Source: Cytophagaceae bacterium
GTDB taxonomy: Bacteria; Bacteroidota; Bacteroidia; Cytophagales; Flexibacteraceae
Reading direction: 5' to 3'
Length of the DNA stretch: 48,760 nucleotides
NCBI GenBank assembly: GCA_947464365.1
Contig: CANHWS010000001.1
Span: forward strand, 1-48,760
Below, one piece after another: positions 1-7,508 of this stretch. The first letter of the stretch is position 1. Each line of letters starts with the position of its first letter. The notes under the pieces are model-generated. The model worked only from the letters and a program-made list of their open reading frames with translations, was not told the DNA's origin and ran no database searches. A program made the position numbers and the translations under genes.

Positions 1-1598
1 AGATTCGTGGCCTGCAAGGCAGCCTGACTTGGGACACCACAGTTGCTCGCTACGTAACCGTAACGCGTTTTGGCCTCCGTAATCTTTCCATCCGTAACTT
101 CAACAACACGACAGCAGCCACACAAGGAATGCTGCGCTTTGCCTGGAACGATCAGTCTGCCACCCTTGCTGACGATAGCGTTCTGTTTGCAGTTTCGTTC
201 CGCCTCAAGACAGCCGCTAATACCACCTCACAGGTTTCATTTAATGGCACTTGGCTACCTGCGGCCATCGATAGCAGCCAGACCACTGTGCCAACCTTTA
301 CCACTGGTGGCCTGTTGACTGTTATTACCTCACCTACAATCACCACCAATAAAGTTGTTATTGGCAGCTCAGCCACTACAACTGAAGTCTGTGCTGGTGG
401 CACCCTTAAAGTTCCATTTACTGCCTCAGCAGCGTTCCCTGCTGGCAATACATTTACTGCGCAGCTATCAACAGGTGCAGGTGTCTTCACCCCAGCCGTT
501 TCGGTAGGTACCTTGGTTGGTACTAACTCTGACACCATTTTGGTCACCATCCCTGCCAACGCCGTTACTGGCACTGGCTACCGCATCCGTGTCAATGGAT
601 CCTTGCCTACTGTAACTGGCATCGCCACCACTGATACCTTCACCATCACTGCTACTCCAGCTCGTCCTACGATTACTGCTGCTGGCCCACTTGCCATCTG
701 CCCTACGGATAGCCTACAGCTATCTGCCCCTGCCGGGTTTGGTAGCTATGCTTGGTCAAACGGAGCAACAACCCAAACTATCTGGGTACGTGGTGCAGGT
801 AGCTATACTGTCCGTGCCATCACAAGTGGTGGATGTACGAGTGTTGCCTCTACTGCTCTTAATACAACGGCAGCTACGCAGCCAAACGCACCGACCATCA
901 CCGCTACAGGCAGCACCACTCGTTGCGATGGTGATAGCGTCACCCTGACTGCACCAGTAAGCAATGCCTATCGTTGGAGCACTGGCGCCACAACCCGTGC
1001 CATCGTTGTCAAAACAACCGGTAGCTATACCGTCGAGGTACGTGGCACAGCAACTGGCTGTTATAGCCGCACCTCAGCACCAACCATCGTTACCATCAAT
1101 CCGTTGCCTGGCACACCATCCATTACAGTCTATGGTGGCAGCAATGATAGCCTAAGGGCTGACGGTTCTGCCGGCACCACCTACCTTTGGTTCTTGAATG
1201 GCACCCGTGTTGCCGCCCTTGTAGGTCCGGAAGTTAAATGGGGTACTGCTGGTACTTATACAGTCCGTGTAGTGGCAGCAGGTTGTACCTCTGCCTTATC
1301 TGCCCCAGTGGTTGTGACTGCAGTAGCTGGTCGCCTAGGTTTGGCTAACACCATTACCTTGTTCCCGAACCCGAACAACGGACAGTTTAGCTTAAGCATC
1401 AAAGGTCATGAGAACGAAATGATGACCATCGCCATCACTGACTTGGCTGGCCGCATCCTCCGCACTGAGGGCATTATGGTCAACCAAGACAACTACACCT
1501 TACCTGTTGACCTTGGCACCCTTGCCAAAGGCACCTACTTGGTCCGAGTTGCAGATGCAAAAGGCGCTAGTGCTGTTTTGCGTACCACTGTTCAATAG
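1..1598 (+). CDS. Secreted cohesin-like / Ig-repeat protein with T9SS sorting domain (5' truncated)
   Basis: The reading frame is open from the first bases of the window (codons start at base 3), so the N-terminus lies outside. The first ~80 visible residues resemble a Bacteroidota cohesin-like domain: a LQGSLTWD stretch, a short NFNN segment, then WNDQSATLADDSVLF. After a linker come three Ig-like repeats of about 70-80 residues, each with a Y-x-W-x-x-G core and ending GSYTV/GTYTV then a Cys (about 660-875, 885-1100 and 1110-1320). The last ~75 residues form a type-A T9SS sorting domain: LFPNPNNGQFSL, then DLAGRILRTE, then LAKGTYLVRV. T9SS cargo is exported across the outer membrane and usually anchored on the surface or released. 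A surface adhesin or binding role is inferred; no catalytic domain is visible in this part. A strong terminator follows directly. Confidence 0.85.
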   Translation, partial: IRGLQGSLTWDTTVARYVTVTRFGLRNLSIRNFNNTTAATQGMLRFAWNDQSATLADDSVLFAVSFRLKTAANTTSQVSFNGTWLPAAIDSSQTTVPTFTTGGLLTVITSPTITTNKVVIGSSATTTEVCAGGTLKVPFTASAAFPAGNTFTAQLSTGAGVFTPAVSVGTLVGTNSDTILVTIPANAVTGTGYRIRVNGSLPTVTGIATTDTFTITATPARPTITAAGPLAICPTDSLQLSAPAGFGSYAWSNGATTQTIWVRGAGSYTVRAITSGGCTSVASTALNTTAATQPNAPTITATGSTTRCDGDSVTLTAPVSNAYRWSTGATTRAIVVKTTGSYTVEVRGTATGCYSRTSAPTIVTINPLPGTPSITVYGGSNDSLRADGSAGTTYLWFLNGTRVAALVGPEVKWGTAGTYTVRVVAAGCTSALSAPVVVTAVAGRLGLANTITLFPNPNNGQFSLSIKGHENEMMTIAITDLAGRILRTEGIMVNQDNYTLPVDLGTLAKGTYLVRVADAKGASAVLRTTVQ

Positions 1599-1632
1599 CA
1601 ACCCTATTAGTAGTTTACGGACGTTTATCCAC

Positions 1633-1663
1633 AAACACCCTCTGGTAACGGAGGGTGTTTTTT
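1633..1663 (+). terminator. Intrinsic terminator after the T9SS protein gene
   Basis: A perfect 10-bp stem (AAACACCCTC, 1633-1642, with GAGGGTGTTT, 1651-1660) has an 8-nt loop. The T-run includes the last stem bases and continues to 1663. It lies 35 bp after the stop codon. Confidence 0.9.
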
Positions 1664-1670
1664 ACATTTG
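1663..1670 (+). promoter_or_regulatory. Candidate -7 element for the HicB-like gene
   Basis: TACATTTG matches the Bacteroidota -7 consensus TAnnTTTG and sits 42 bp before the ATG at 1713, overlapping the end of the preceding terminator's T-run. No TTG -33 element is seen at the expected spacing, so this rests on one box only. Confidence 0.35.
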
Positions 1671-1712
1671 TATAAGTACCTAGCTTTATGATCTAACCAA
1701 ATCCCCCGAATC

Positions 1713-2114
1713 ATGCGCACGATCAAAGTCACCATTGAGAAAGACCCCACCGGCGGCTATGGTGCGTGGTCCGAAACCAAATTTGGCCTAATCACTGCCA
1801 TGGGTGATACATTCTCTGAGCTCCGCCAGAATCTGATCAACGCCGCCGAAGATGTCCTCAATGATTCAAAGTCATTGGGCTATCCGATTACTTGGAACCA
1901 CTTTGAGGTAACCCTAGACGCCGCGAGCTTTTTCCGCTCCTACCGCATCATCAACGTAACGGAGTTCGCCAAATGGGTCGGCATCAACAACACCCTCATC
2001 AGCCAATACGTATCGGGCCTCAAGTCACCTGGCAAAAAGCAGACCGCCAAGATCCTGCAAGGCATCCCTGAGATGGGCCAAGAGCTAGCCTCGCTTGATC
2101 TTGTAACCAGCTAA
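1713..2114 (+). CDS. Solitary HicB-like protein with C-terminal helix-turn-helix
   Basis: The 133-residue protein has two parts. Residues 1-60 look like the HicB partial-RNase-H fold: a beta strand TIKVTIEKD, a GGYGAWSE turn, then an FSELRQNLINAAEDVL helix. Residues ~75-115 form an Xre-like helix-turn-helix (VTEFAKWVGINNTLISQYV followed by SGLKSP). HicB proteins are antitoxins that neutralise the HicA mRNA interferase and repress their own operon. No hicA-sized ORF with a dsRBD-like fold is present on either side: only 115 bp separate it from the upstream stop and a terminator follows 24 bp downstream. It is therefore probably a stand-alone regulator of the type seen in many Bacteroidota, not half of a toxin-antitoxin pair. 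The ATG start is the only sensible one. Confidence 0.75.
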   Translation: MRTIKVTIEKDPTGGYGAWSETKFGLITAMGDTFSELRQNLINAAEDVLNDSKSLGYPITWNHFEVTLDAASFFRSYRIINVTEFAKWVGINNTLISQYVSGLKSPGKKQTAKILQGIPEMGQELASLDLVTS

Positions 2115-2137
2115 GCAATCAACCCCCTAACAACGCA

Positions 2138-2165
2138 AAAGACCTGACAGTGATGTCAGGTCTTT
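2138..2165. terminator. Bidirectional terminator between convergent genes
   Basis: A perfect 12-bp stem, AAAGACCTGACA (2138-2149) with TGTCAGGTCTTT (2154-2165), closes a GTGA tetraloop. It lies between the convergent HicB-like and outer-membrane barrel genes and can serve both. The U-run is better on the minus strand (TTTTGCG). Confidence 0.85.
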
Positions 2166-2209
2166 CGACTTACTGAAGGGTATTAAGGTTGGCGCAATGG
2201 CCGCTATTT

Positions 2210-3010
2210 CTAGAAATGGATGCTAATGCCTAGGTTGACAGATGCGCTTGAAATGTCAATTTTTGATTTTGCACTAGTTGTAACGTTAGAATTTTCCGTC
2301 GCTAGCGCACCACCTGGACGTACAACAACCTTTGACTCAGAAGAAGTTGTTGTGTAATTGTAATCCCTATTACCTAGGTTCAAGTAGTTGAGGTCAAGAA
2401 AAAAACCAACAGATGCACTTAGGCTTGTTCGCAGACCAAGAGATGCTCCATAGGCAAGACCTGAATTGACGGTAGGTGATTTTATGCTAGTTTCTGATTC
2501 TTGCTCAGGAGATCCCGTTTTTACTTCTCTACTGTTAACAATTAAATCACTTGCCAACATAGTTGAGTAACCAGCCATCGGCTGCAGGTAAAGCTCAATA
2601 CCTCCGAGTTGAATGGCTCCACGTGGACCAATCAAGGCATTGATTCCGCTGTAGATTCCACCGGTTGCTTCAAGATTGGCTTGGGTGTAGCCAGTCCTGT
2701 TGTAATTGCTTTTAGCGTCCTCCTGGTATTTGCTTGTATTGGTAAAGAAGGTATTGTAACCGACACGTGCAGCCAGGGCGATATTTGGATGGAAATAGTA
2801 GGCACCATGCACATTTGCAGTGTAGCCATACGATGCAAATCCATTTTCCTTTGCAGCATCAGTTGACTTTTGAGTCTTGCCAAAATCCCCAAGGCCAAAT
2901 GCACCGCCAACGGTAATGCCAAGGGCCCAAGGCTTTTCAACCTTCTGAGCAAAGCCAGCAACACCAAGTCCTAGGACCAATGCAGAAGTGGCAAATAAGC
3001 GTTTTAACAT
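2210..3010 (-). CDS. Outer-membrane beta-barrel protein
   Basis: The product has 267 residues. The ATG at 3010 is preferred over the in-frame ATG at 3055 because it begins directly with a clean Sec signal peptide, MLKRLFATSALVLGLGVAG ending FAQ. The mature part has alternating amphipathic strands rich in Gly, Tyr and Asn (ALGITVGGAFGLGDFG, YFHPNIALAARVGYN, YGASLGLRTSLSASVGFFLD) and ends in SVNLGISIHF, a last strand with the terminal Phe typical of BAM-inserted barrels. It resembles the 8-stranded OmpA/PorT-like barrels common in Bacteroidota. No peptidoglycan-binding domain is present. The ligand or role is unknown. Confidence 0.75.
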   Translation of the reverse strand: MLKRLFATSALVLGLGVAGFAQKVEKPWALGITVGGAFGLGDFGKTQKSTDAAKENGFASYGYTANVHGAYYFHPNIALAARVGYNTFFTNTSKYQEDAKSNYNRTGYTQANLEATGGIYSGINALIGPRGAIQLGGIELYLQPMAGYSTMLASDLIVNSREVKTGSPEQESETSIKSPTVNSGLAYGASLGLRTSLSASVGFFLDLNYLNLGNRDYNYTTTSSESKVVVRPGGALATENSNVTTSAKSKIDISSASVNLGISIHF

Positions 3011-3037
3011 AAGTTTGAGTGTTTGATTGAATTGGGG

Positions 3038-3072
3038 CAAATCTAGTCCCAACATCTTGAATTATTGCCCAA
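3038..3072 (-). promoter_or_regulatory. Candidate promoter of the barrel gene
   Basis: Read on the minus strand, TAGATTTG (3045-3038) matches TAnnTTTG, and a TTG lies at 3072-3070. The 24-nt spacing is slightly longer than the usual 19-23. Transcription would begin about 20 nt before the ATG at 3010, which also argues against the longer ORF start at 3055. Confidence 0.4.
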
Positions 3073-3443
3073 GTACTTAAATTTAATGCAATTTTAATTT
3101 TAGAATACGGCCGTCCACCTTCCTAACTGGACATCTGCAAGGATTAGTTATTGATTATCAACCCTTTAATGCCAGTTATTTTCGTACCACCACCAGCATC
3201 AAGACTACAGCAGAGGATCCCAATAACCTAAATAATAGGTATCCCTACCGTATGGAGGGACTGCTAAAACCCAAGATCATACTCGGGAATCTACGAAAAT
3301 TACCATGGCCTGAGGTTTGTCAATTGTGCTAAGTATAGATAAAGGGCATTCATTAAACCCTTAAATATGCCTACAAACCGATCTAGGATACTAGATCGAG
3401 GTAAATTTGGGTACCAAACTACAATTGTAGGATCTCAACAGGA
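3073..3443. other. Intergenic region without a recognisable gene
   Basis: No ORF with coding character is present. The right end (3379-3430) holds a cluster of palindromes annotated separately. The remainder is AT-rich DNA without visible tRNA, repeat or transposon features. Confidence 0.5.
3379..3430. repeat. Cluster of short perfect palindromes downstream of the Fe-S protein gene
   Basis: Three inverted repeats fall in 52 bp. CGATCTAG/CTAGATCG (3379-3386 and 3391-3398) has a GATA loop. A near-palindrome is centred on GGGTACC (3408-3417). CTACAATTGTAG (3419-3430) is a perfect 12-bp palindrome. They follow the stop codon of the minus-strand gene ending at 3444. No long U-run accompanies them, so a standard intrinsic terminator is uncertain. 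Confidence 0.5.
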
Positions 3444-4238
3444 CTAGATCATGTCAACCAACAGCATCTCCGCCAGATCCATCACCTTCACGTTGGCCTC
3501 TTGTTCCTTGTTTTTGATACCGTCGGTCATCATGGTCATGCAGAAGGGGCAGGCCACAGCGATCACCTCAGGGTTGGTCTCTAGTGCCTCCTCAGTACGC
3601 GCAATGTTGATCTCTTTACTTCCTGGCTCCGCATCTTTGAACATCTGGGCACCACCAGCTCCGCAACACAGCCCCTTAGCTCGGCTGCGTTTCATTTCGC
3701 TCATCTCGGCGTCTAAGGCTTCCAGGACGGCACGCGGGGCTTCGTAGATGTCATTGGCTCGGCCAAGGTAACAGCTGTCATGGTAAGTAATGCGTTTGCC
3801 TTTGAAACTTCCACCACCCTGCATCTTGATCTTGCCGCCATCAATCAGCTGCTGGAGCAACTGACTATGGTGCACCACCTCATAATTACCACCTAGGGCA
3901 GGGTATTCGTTCTTGAGTGTGTTGAAGCAGTGTGGGCAAGCCGTCACGATCTTCTTGACCTCATACCCATCCAGGATCTGAATATTACTCGCAGCCATCA
4001 TCTGGAACAGATACTCGTTGCCAGCACGGCGTGCTGGGTCGCCAGTACAGGCCTCTTCCGTCCCGAGGACAGCAAAGGTGATACCCACCTTGTTCAGGAT
4101 CTTGCAGACGGCAACCGTAACCCTTTTGTACCGGTCGTCGAATGAGCCCGCACAGCCCACCCAGAACAGGACATCAGGCGTTTTGCCTTCTGCGACAAAG
4201 TCTGCCATGGTTTTGATCCGGAGTAGTTTCTCTTCCAT
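3444..4238 (-). CDS. CCG-domain (HdrB/LutA-like) Fe-S binding oxidoreductase subunit
   Basis: The 264-residue protein has two cysteine-rich CCG-type modules as in heterodisulfide reductase subunit B, GlpC and LutA. Module 1 has C29, C64 and C101xxC104 (ACPHCFNTLK). Module 2 has C156 (HDSCYLGR), C191-C192 (GLCCGAGG) and C230xxC233 (ACPFCMTM). The first module carries a single Cys (EEACTG) where the family consensus has CC, so only the second is a complete CCG motif. Members of this family pass electrons to or from quinones or flavoproteins. In Bacteroidota such a gene often sits beside a second ferredoxin-type Fe-S gene, but here the neighbour is divergent metG. The start MEEKLLRIKTMADF is typical. 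The exact electron partner is unknown. Confidence 0.85.
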   Translation of the reverse strand: MEEKLLRIKTMADFVAEGKTPDVLFWVGCAGSFDDRYKRVTVAVCKILNKVGITFAVLGTEEACTGDPARRAGNEYLFQMMAASNIQILDGYEVKKIVTACPHCFNTLKNEYPALGGNYEVVHHSQLLQQLIDGGKIKMQGGGSFKGKRITYHDSCYLGRANDIYEAPRAVLEALDAEMSEMKRSRAKGLCCGAGGAQMFKDAEPGSKEINIARTEEALETNPEVIAVACPFCMTMMTDGIKNKEQEANVKVMDLAEMLLVDMI

Positions 4239-4427
4239 CTGTGGGTCGTGTTGAGGTGATGTATCTGTCAGCAGAAAGGCTGCTGTTTGGTGTGTGGGCC
4301 AAAATAAACCAATTAGTGCTTACCAAGGGGCTAACAATCGGCATAAATTGCGCTTTTATTACTGATGCCCGTGTAAGTGTCCCGAACCGAGCCACTTGCA
4401 CTACTGCCCACAGGCCAACCGACAACC

Positions 4428-6500
4428 ATGAGCCAAGCCCCAAAACACTTCAGCCGACATACCCTTACCGCTGCCCTACCCTATGCCAACGGCCCCGTGC
4501 ACATTGGCCACTTGGCAGGTGTCTATATCCCTGCGGATATCTATGCGCGCTATTTGCGGATACAAGGCAAGGACGTGGTGCTGATCTGTGGCAGTGATGA
4601 GCATGGTGTGCCTGTTACCCTGCGTGCCCGCAAGGAGGGCCTGACTGTGCAAGAGGTAGTGGACAAATACCACAGCCTGATCAAACAATCGTTTCAGGAC
4701 TTCGGCATCAGTTTCGACATCTACCACCGCACATCGGACCCCTTACATCACGAGACCTCCTCAGCAATGTTTCGGGACCTGTATGATAAAGGTGAGTTGA
4801 CAGAACAAACCAGCCTTCAGTTCTACGACCAGTCTGCCGAGCAGTTTTTGGCCGACAGATACATTCAGGGCACCTGCCCTAGCTGTGGGTTCGAAAATGC
4901 CTATGGCGACCAATGCGAAAACTGTGGCACTACCCTCAGCCCAGACGAGCTGATCAACCCACGGTCCATGCTGAGCGGTGCCGTGCCGATCAAGAAGGAA
5001 ACCAAACATTGGTACCTCCCGCTCAACCAATGGGAAGACCGCCTGCGTCAATACATCCTCGAAGGCCATAAGGACGACTGGAAACCCAACGTATTGGGCC
5101 AGTGCCGTAGCTGGATAGACCAAGGACTGCAACCAAGGGCGGTAACCCGCGACCTTGATTGGGGCGTGAAAGTGCCGCTGCCTGACACCGACGGCAAAGT
5201 CCTTTACGTCTGGTTTGATGCACCTATCGGATACATCTCGGCAACCAAAGCTTGGGCAGCTGAGACGGGCAAAAACTGGGAAGACTATTGGAAACGTGAG
5301 GACACCCAGCTGATCCATTTCATCGGCAAGGATAACATCGTTTTCCACTGCATCATTTTCCCGACCATGCTCATGGCTTCTGGGGACTATATCTGGGCTG
5401 ACCAAGTACCGGCTAACGAGTTCCTGAACCTAGAAGGCAACAAGATCAGTACTAGCCGCAACTGGGCCGTCTGGCTGCACGAGTACCTGCAGGACTTCCC
5501 CGGCAAGCAGGATGTTTTGCGCTATGTACTAGCTGCCAATATGCCCGAAACCAAGGACAACGACTTTACTTGGCGTGACTTTCAGGCCCGCAATAACAAC
5601 GAGCTGGTGGCCATCTTAGGCAATTTTGTGAACCGTGTCGTTACCCTGACTCATAAATACTATGGAGGTAAAGTCCCGGCACCAGGCACCCTGACGGACC
5701 TAGACTTAGCCTTGGTAGCTGACCTTGCCACCTACCCGACCAAAATCAGCACCGCCCTCAACCAATATCGGTTCCGGGAAGCATTGGCCCATTATATCGA
5801 TCTGGCAAGGACAGGAAATAAATACTTGGCCGAAACCGAGCCATGGAAACTCTGGAAAACGGAACCTGAAAGGGTGACTACGATCCTGAACCTCGGGCTG
5901 CAAATCGTGGCCAACTTAGCATTGCTAGGTGAGGTCTTCTTGCCCAATGCTGCTGCGGCAATGTTCCGCATGGTGCCTACTGCAGACATTCCGAGCCTTT
6001 TGCGCTGGAACAATGCTGGCAGTGCCCTTTTGGTCGAGCCAGGTACAGTGCTAGGAGAAGGTCACCTATTGTTCGAAAAAATAGAAGACGACGTCATAGA
6101 GGCCCAAGTCGCCAAGTTGGAGGCCACCAAAGCGGCCAACAACGCTGCTGCCAAGGCGCCAGAGGCCGCCAAACCCGCCATCACCTTTGATCAGTTTGGG
6201 GCCATGGATATTCGGGTTGCAACCATCACCGAAGCGGTATTGGTGCCCAAAACCAAGAAACTCCTCAAGCTTACCCTTCGCACTGGCCTCGATACTAGGA
6301 CTGTGGTCAGTGGTATTGCCGAGCATTTCAAGCCCGAAGACATTATTGGCCAACAAGTCTGCCTATTGGCCAACCTAGCCCCGCGCGAGCTTAAAGGCAT
6401 CACTTCGGAAGGCATGATCTTGATGGCAGAGGATAGCGATGGCAAGCTAGTGTTTGTCCGCCCTAGCCAAACTGTTTGGGATGGAGCAACTGTCAAATAG
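4428..6500 (+). CDS. metG: Methionyl-tRNA synthetase
   Basis: The enzyme charges tRNA-Met with methionine in the cytoplasm. From the ATG at 4428 it has 690 residues; the ORF extends upstream to 4377, but MSQAPKHFSRHTLTAALPYA is the family-like N-terminus. The HIGH motif is at 25-28 (PVHIGHLAG). A zinc knuckle lies at C150/C153/C163/C166. The KMSKS loop appears as KISTS (339-343), a common variant in this phylum. The anticodon-binding helical domain follows, and from ~585 there is a C-terminal EMAP-II/Trbp111-like tRNA-binding OB fold (FDQFGAMDIRVATI to LANLAPRELKGI). An Ala/Lys-rich linker (555-580) joins the two. The gene is divergent from the Fe-S protein gene with a ~190-bp shared upstream region, and a strong hairpin follows it. 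Confidence 0.98.
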   Translation: MSQAPKHFSRHTLTAALPYANGPVHIGHLAGVYIPADIYARYLRIQGKDVVLICGSDEHGVPVTLRARKEGLTVQEVVDKYHSLIKQSFQDFGISFDIYHRTSDPLHHETSSAMFRDLYDKGELTEQTSLQFYDQSAEQFLADRYIQGTCPSCGFENAYGDQCENCGTTLSPDELINPRSMLSGAVPIKKETKHWYLPLNQWEDRLRQYILEGHKDDWKPNVLGQCRSWIDQGLQPRAVTRDLDWGVKVPLPDTDGKVLYVWFDAPIGYISATKAWAAETGKNWEDYWKREDTQLIHFIGKDNIVFHCIIFPTMLMASGDYIWADQVPANEFLNLEGNKISTSRNWAVWLHEYLQDFPGKQDVLRYVLAANMPETKDNDFTWRDFQARNNNELVAILGNFVNRVVTLTHKYYGGKVPAPGTLTDLDLALVADLATYPTKISTALNQYRFREALAHYIDLARTGNKYLAETEPWKLWKTEPERVTTILNLGLQIVANLALLGEVFLPNAAAAMFRMVPTADIPSLLRWNNAGSALLVEPGTVLGEGHLLFEKIEDDVIEAQVAKLEATKAANNAAAKAPEAAKPAITFDQFGAMDIRVATITEAVLVPKTKKLLKLTLRTGLDTRTVVSGIAEHFKPEDIIGQQVCLLANLAPRELKGITSEGMILMAEDSDGKLVFVRPSQTVWDGATVK

Positions 6501-6594
6501 CGATTAAAACTGCTAAATGGCTGCTGACAAATTGCCCATCGCAGTAAACTGGGCTAACAAGGGCCTTAAACATCTGGATAGCGGTCCTTAAGTA

Positions 6595-6630
6595 CAAAAG
6601 CCATGTAGTGATATCGCTACATGGCTTTTG
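6595..6630. terminator. Intrinsic terminator after metG
   Basis: A perfect 14-bp stem, CAAAAGCCATGTAG (6595-6608) with CTACATGGCTTTTG (6617-6630), has two further pairs inside and an ATAT loop. A T-rich tail follows on the plus strand. It sits between convergent metG and the small gene ending at 6696 and is symmetrical enough to act in both directions. Confidence 0.9.
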
Positions 6631-6695
6631 TTTGATGGCTAAATGGATAGTCTAGGTATTTATTGGTAAGGACATCATAGCCACACCCATTAAAC

Positions 6696-6983
6696 CTAGC
6701 TAAAATAGACGTCCTTGATCGCACTTATCGGGATCGAAACCCCGCCCTTGAGCGAAATGTGACTGTCCGTAACGGCCCAGATCGTGGTGTCCACCTCAAG
6801 GTTTTCGCCACTTTCGGCCTCGAAGATGATGTGAACCTTGCCGTGGTAGGCATTACCAAGTGCCAAGGCTTTGTTGAGCGACCATTGACGCTGTTTGCGG
6901 TCAAAGTCGAGGCTTAGGACCTCCTTGTGTGCAAAATGGATGTTGCTGATTTCTTCTTTCCTGATTTGAGTGGCGGTTAGCAT
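6696..6983 (-). CDS. Small conserved protein of unknown function
   Basis: The product has 95 residues from the ATG at 6983. The frame stays open to an ATG at 7151 (151 aa), but the extra 56 residues look non-conserved and low in coding character, so the short form is preferred. The sequence has an N-terminal helical part (LTATQIRKEEISN), then strand-like segments: LNKALALGNAYHGKVHIIFE, VDTTIWAVTDSHISL and GGVSIPISAIKDVYF. There is no signal peptide or membrane segment, so it is probably cytoplasmic. The layout resembles a small all-beta protein found in many Bacteroidota without assigned function; that similarity is from memory and not tested. The gene stands alone, convergent with metG. Confidence 0.6.
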   Translation of the reverse strand: MLTATQIRKEEISNIHFAHKEVLSLDFDRKQRQWSLNKALALGNAYHGKVHIIFEAESGENLEVDTTIWAVTDSHISLKGGVSIPISAIKDVYFS

Positions 6984-7508
6984 GAGGTAGCGTTCGGGAG
7001 AGGATAATGGATGGAATAGATTTGGTCCTAGCGAAAAGAAGGGAAAATAAAGGCGGTAGACCTCTGCTTTGTTAACAGAACGAAGGTCTGGTTTTTCGCC
7101 TGATTGTATAGCAATAATTTTGCCAACTATCTTACACGCAGAATAAACCATACAAAAAAAGCTTATTTACCATGCAATTGATAGACTAGCTTTGGAACCC
7201 CGATCGTCCAATGTGGCTCTATTTAGCCTTCCATTGCATTTCTAACCGCCTACTAGCGATAGCACCTCTTGACCCATACCATGCATTTTGGCTTAACCTG
7301 TCGCAGTCATCAGGGTGAATACAGGCAAAACCTGCCTTAACCATACGTCGGCTACCAGATACGATTATCACTACCTATCAGAAAAACATGGTCAATCGAA
7401 GGGACACAATCCTAAACGAGTGGCCTAACGTAACGCTCAAAGTGATAAGCAAGGCTGAATGGGCCTAGTTGGGCCATTCCTAAATAGGGCCTAAAGCAAG
7501 CCATTTAG
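6984..7508. other. Intergenic region; no clear gene
   Basis: Apart from the in-frame upstream extension of the small gene (6984-7151), nothing coding is visible. Short inverted repeats exist (AGGCA/TGCCT near 7330; AATGG/CCATT near 7460-7480), but none has a U-run. The last lies 30-50 bp after the PBP1A stop codon and might be a weak transcription end. Confidence 0.4.

Noticed and set aside
1713..2114. Complete HicAB toxin-antitoxin module
   Set aside because: Only the HicB-like half is present; there is no space for hicA before the flanking genes and terminators.
4761..5405. 214-aa minus-strand ORF inside metG
   Set aside because: Antisense shadow of metG; no recognisable domain.
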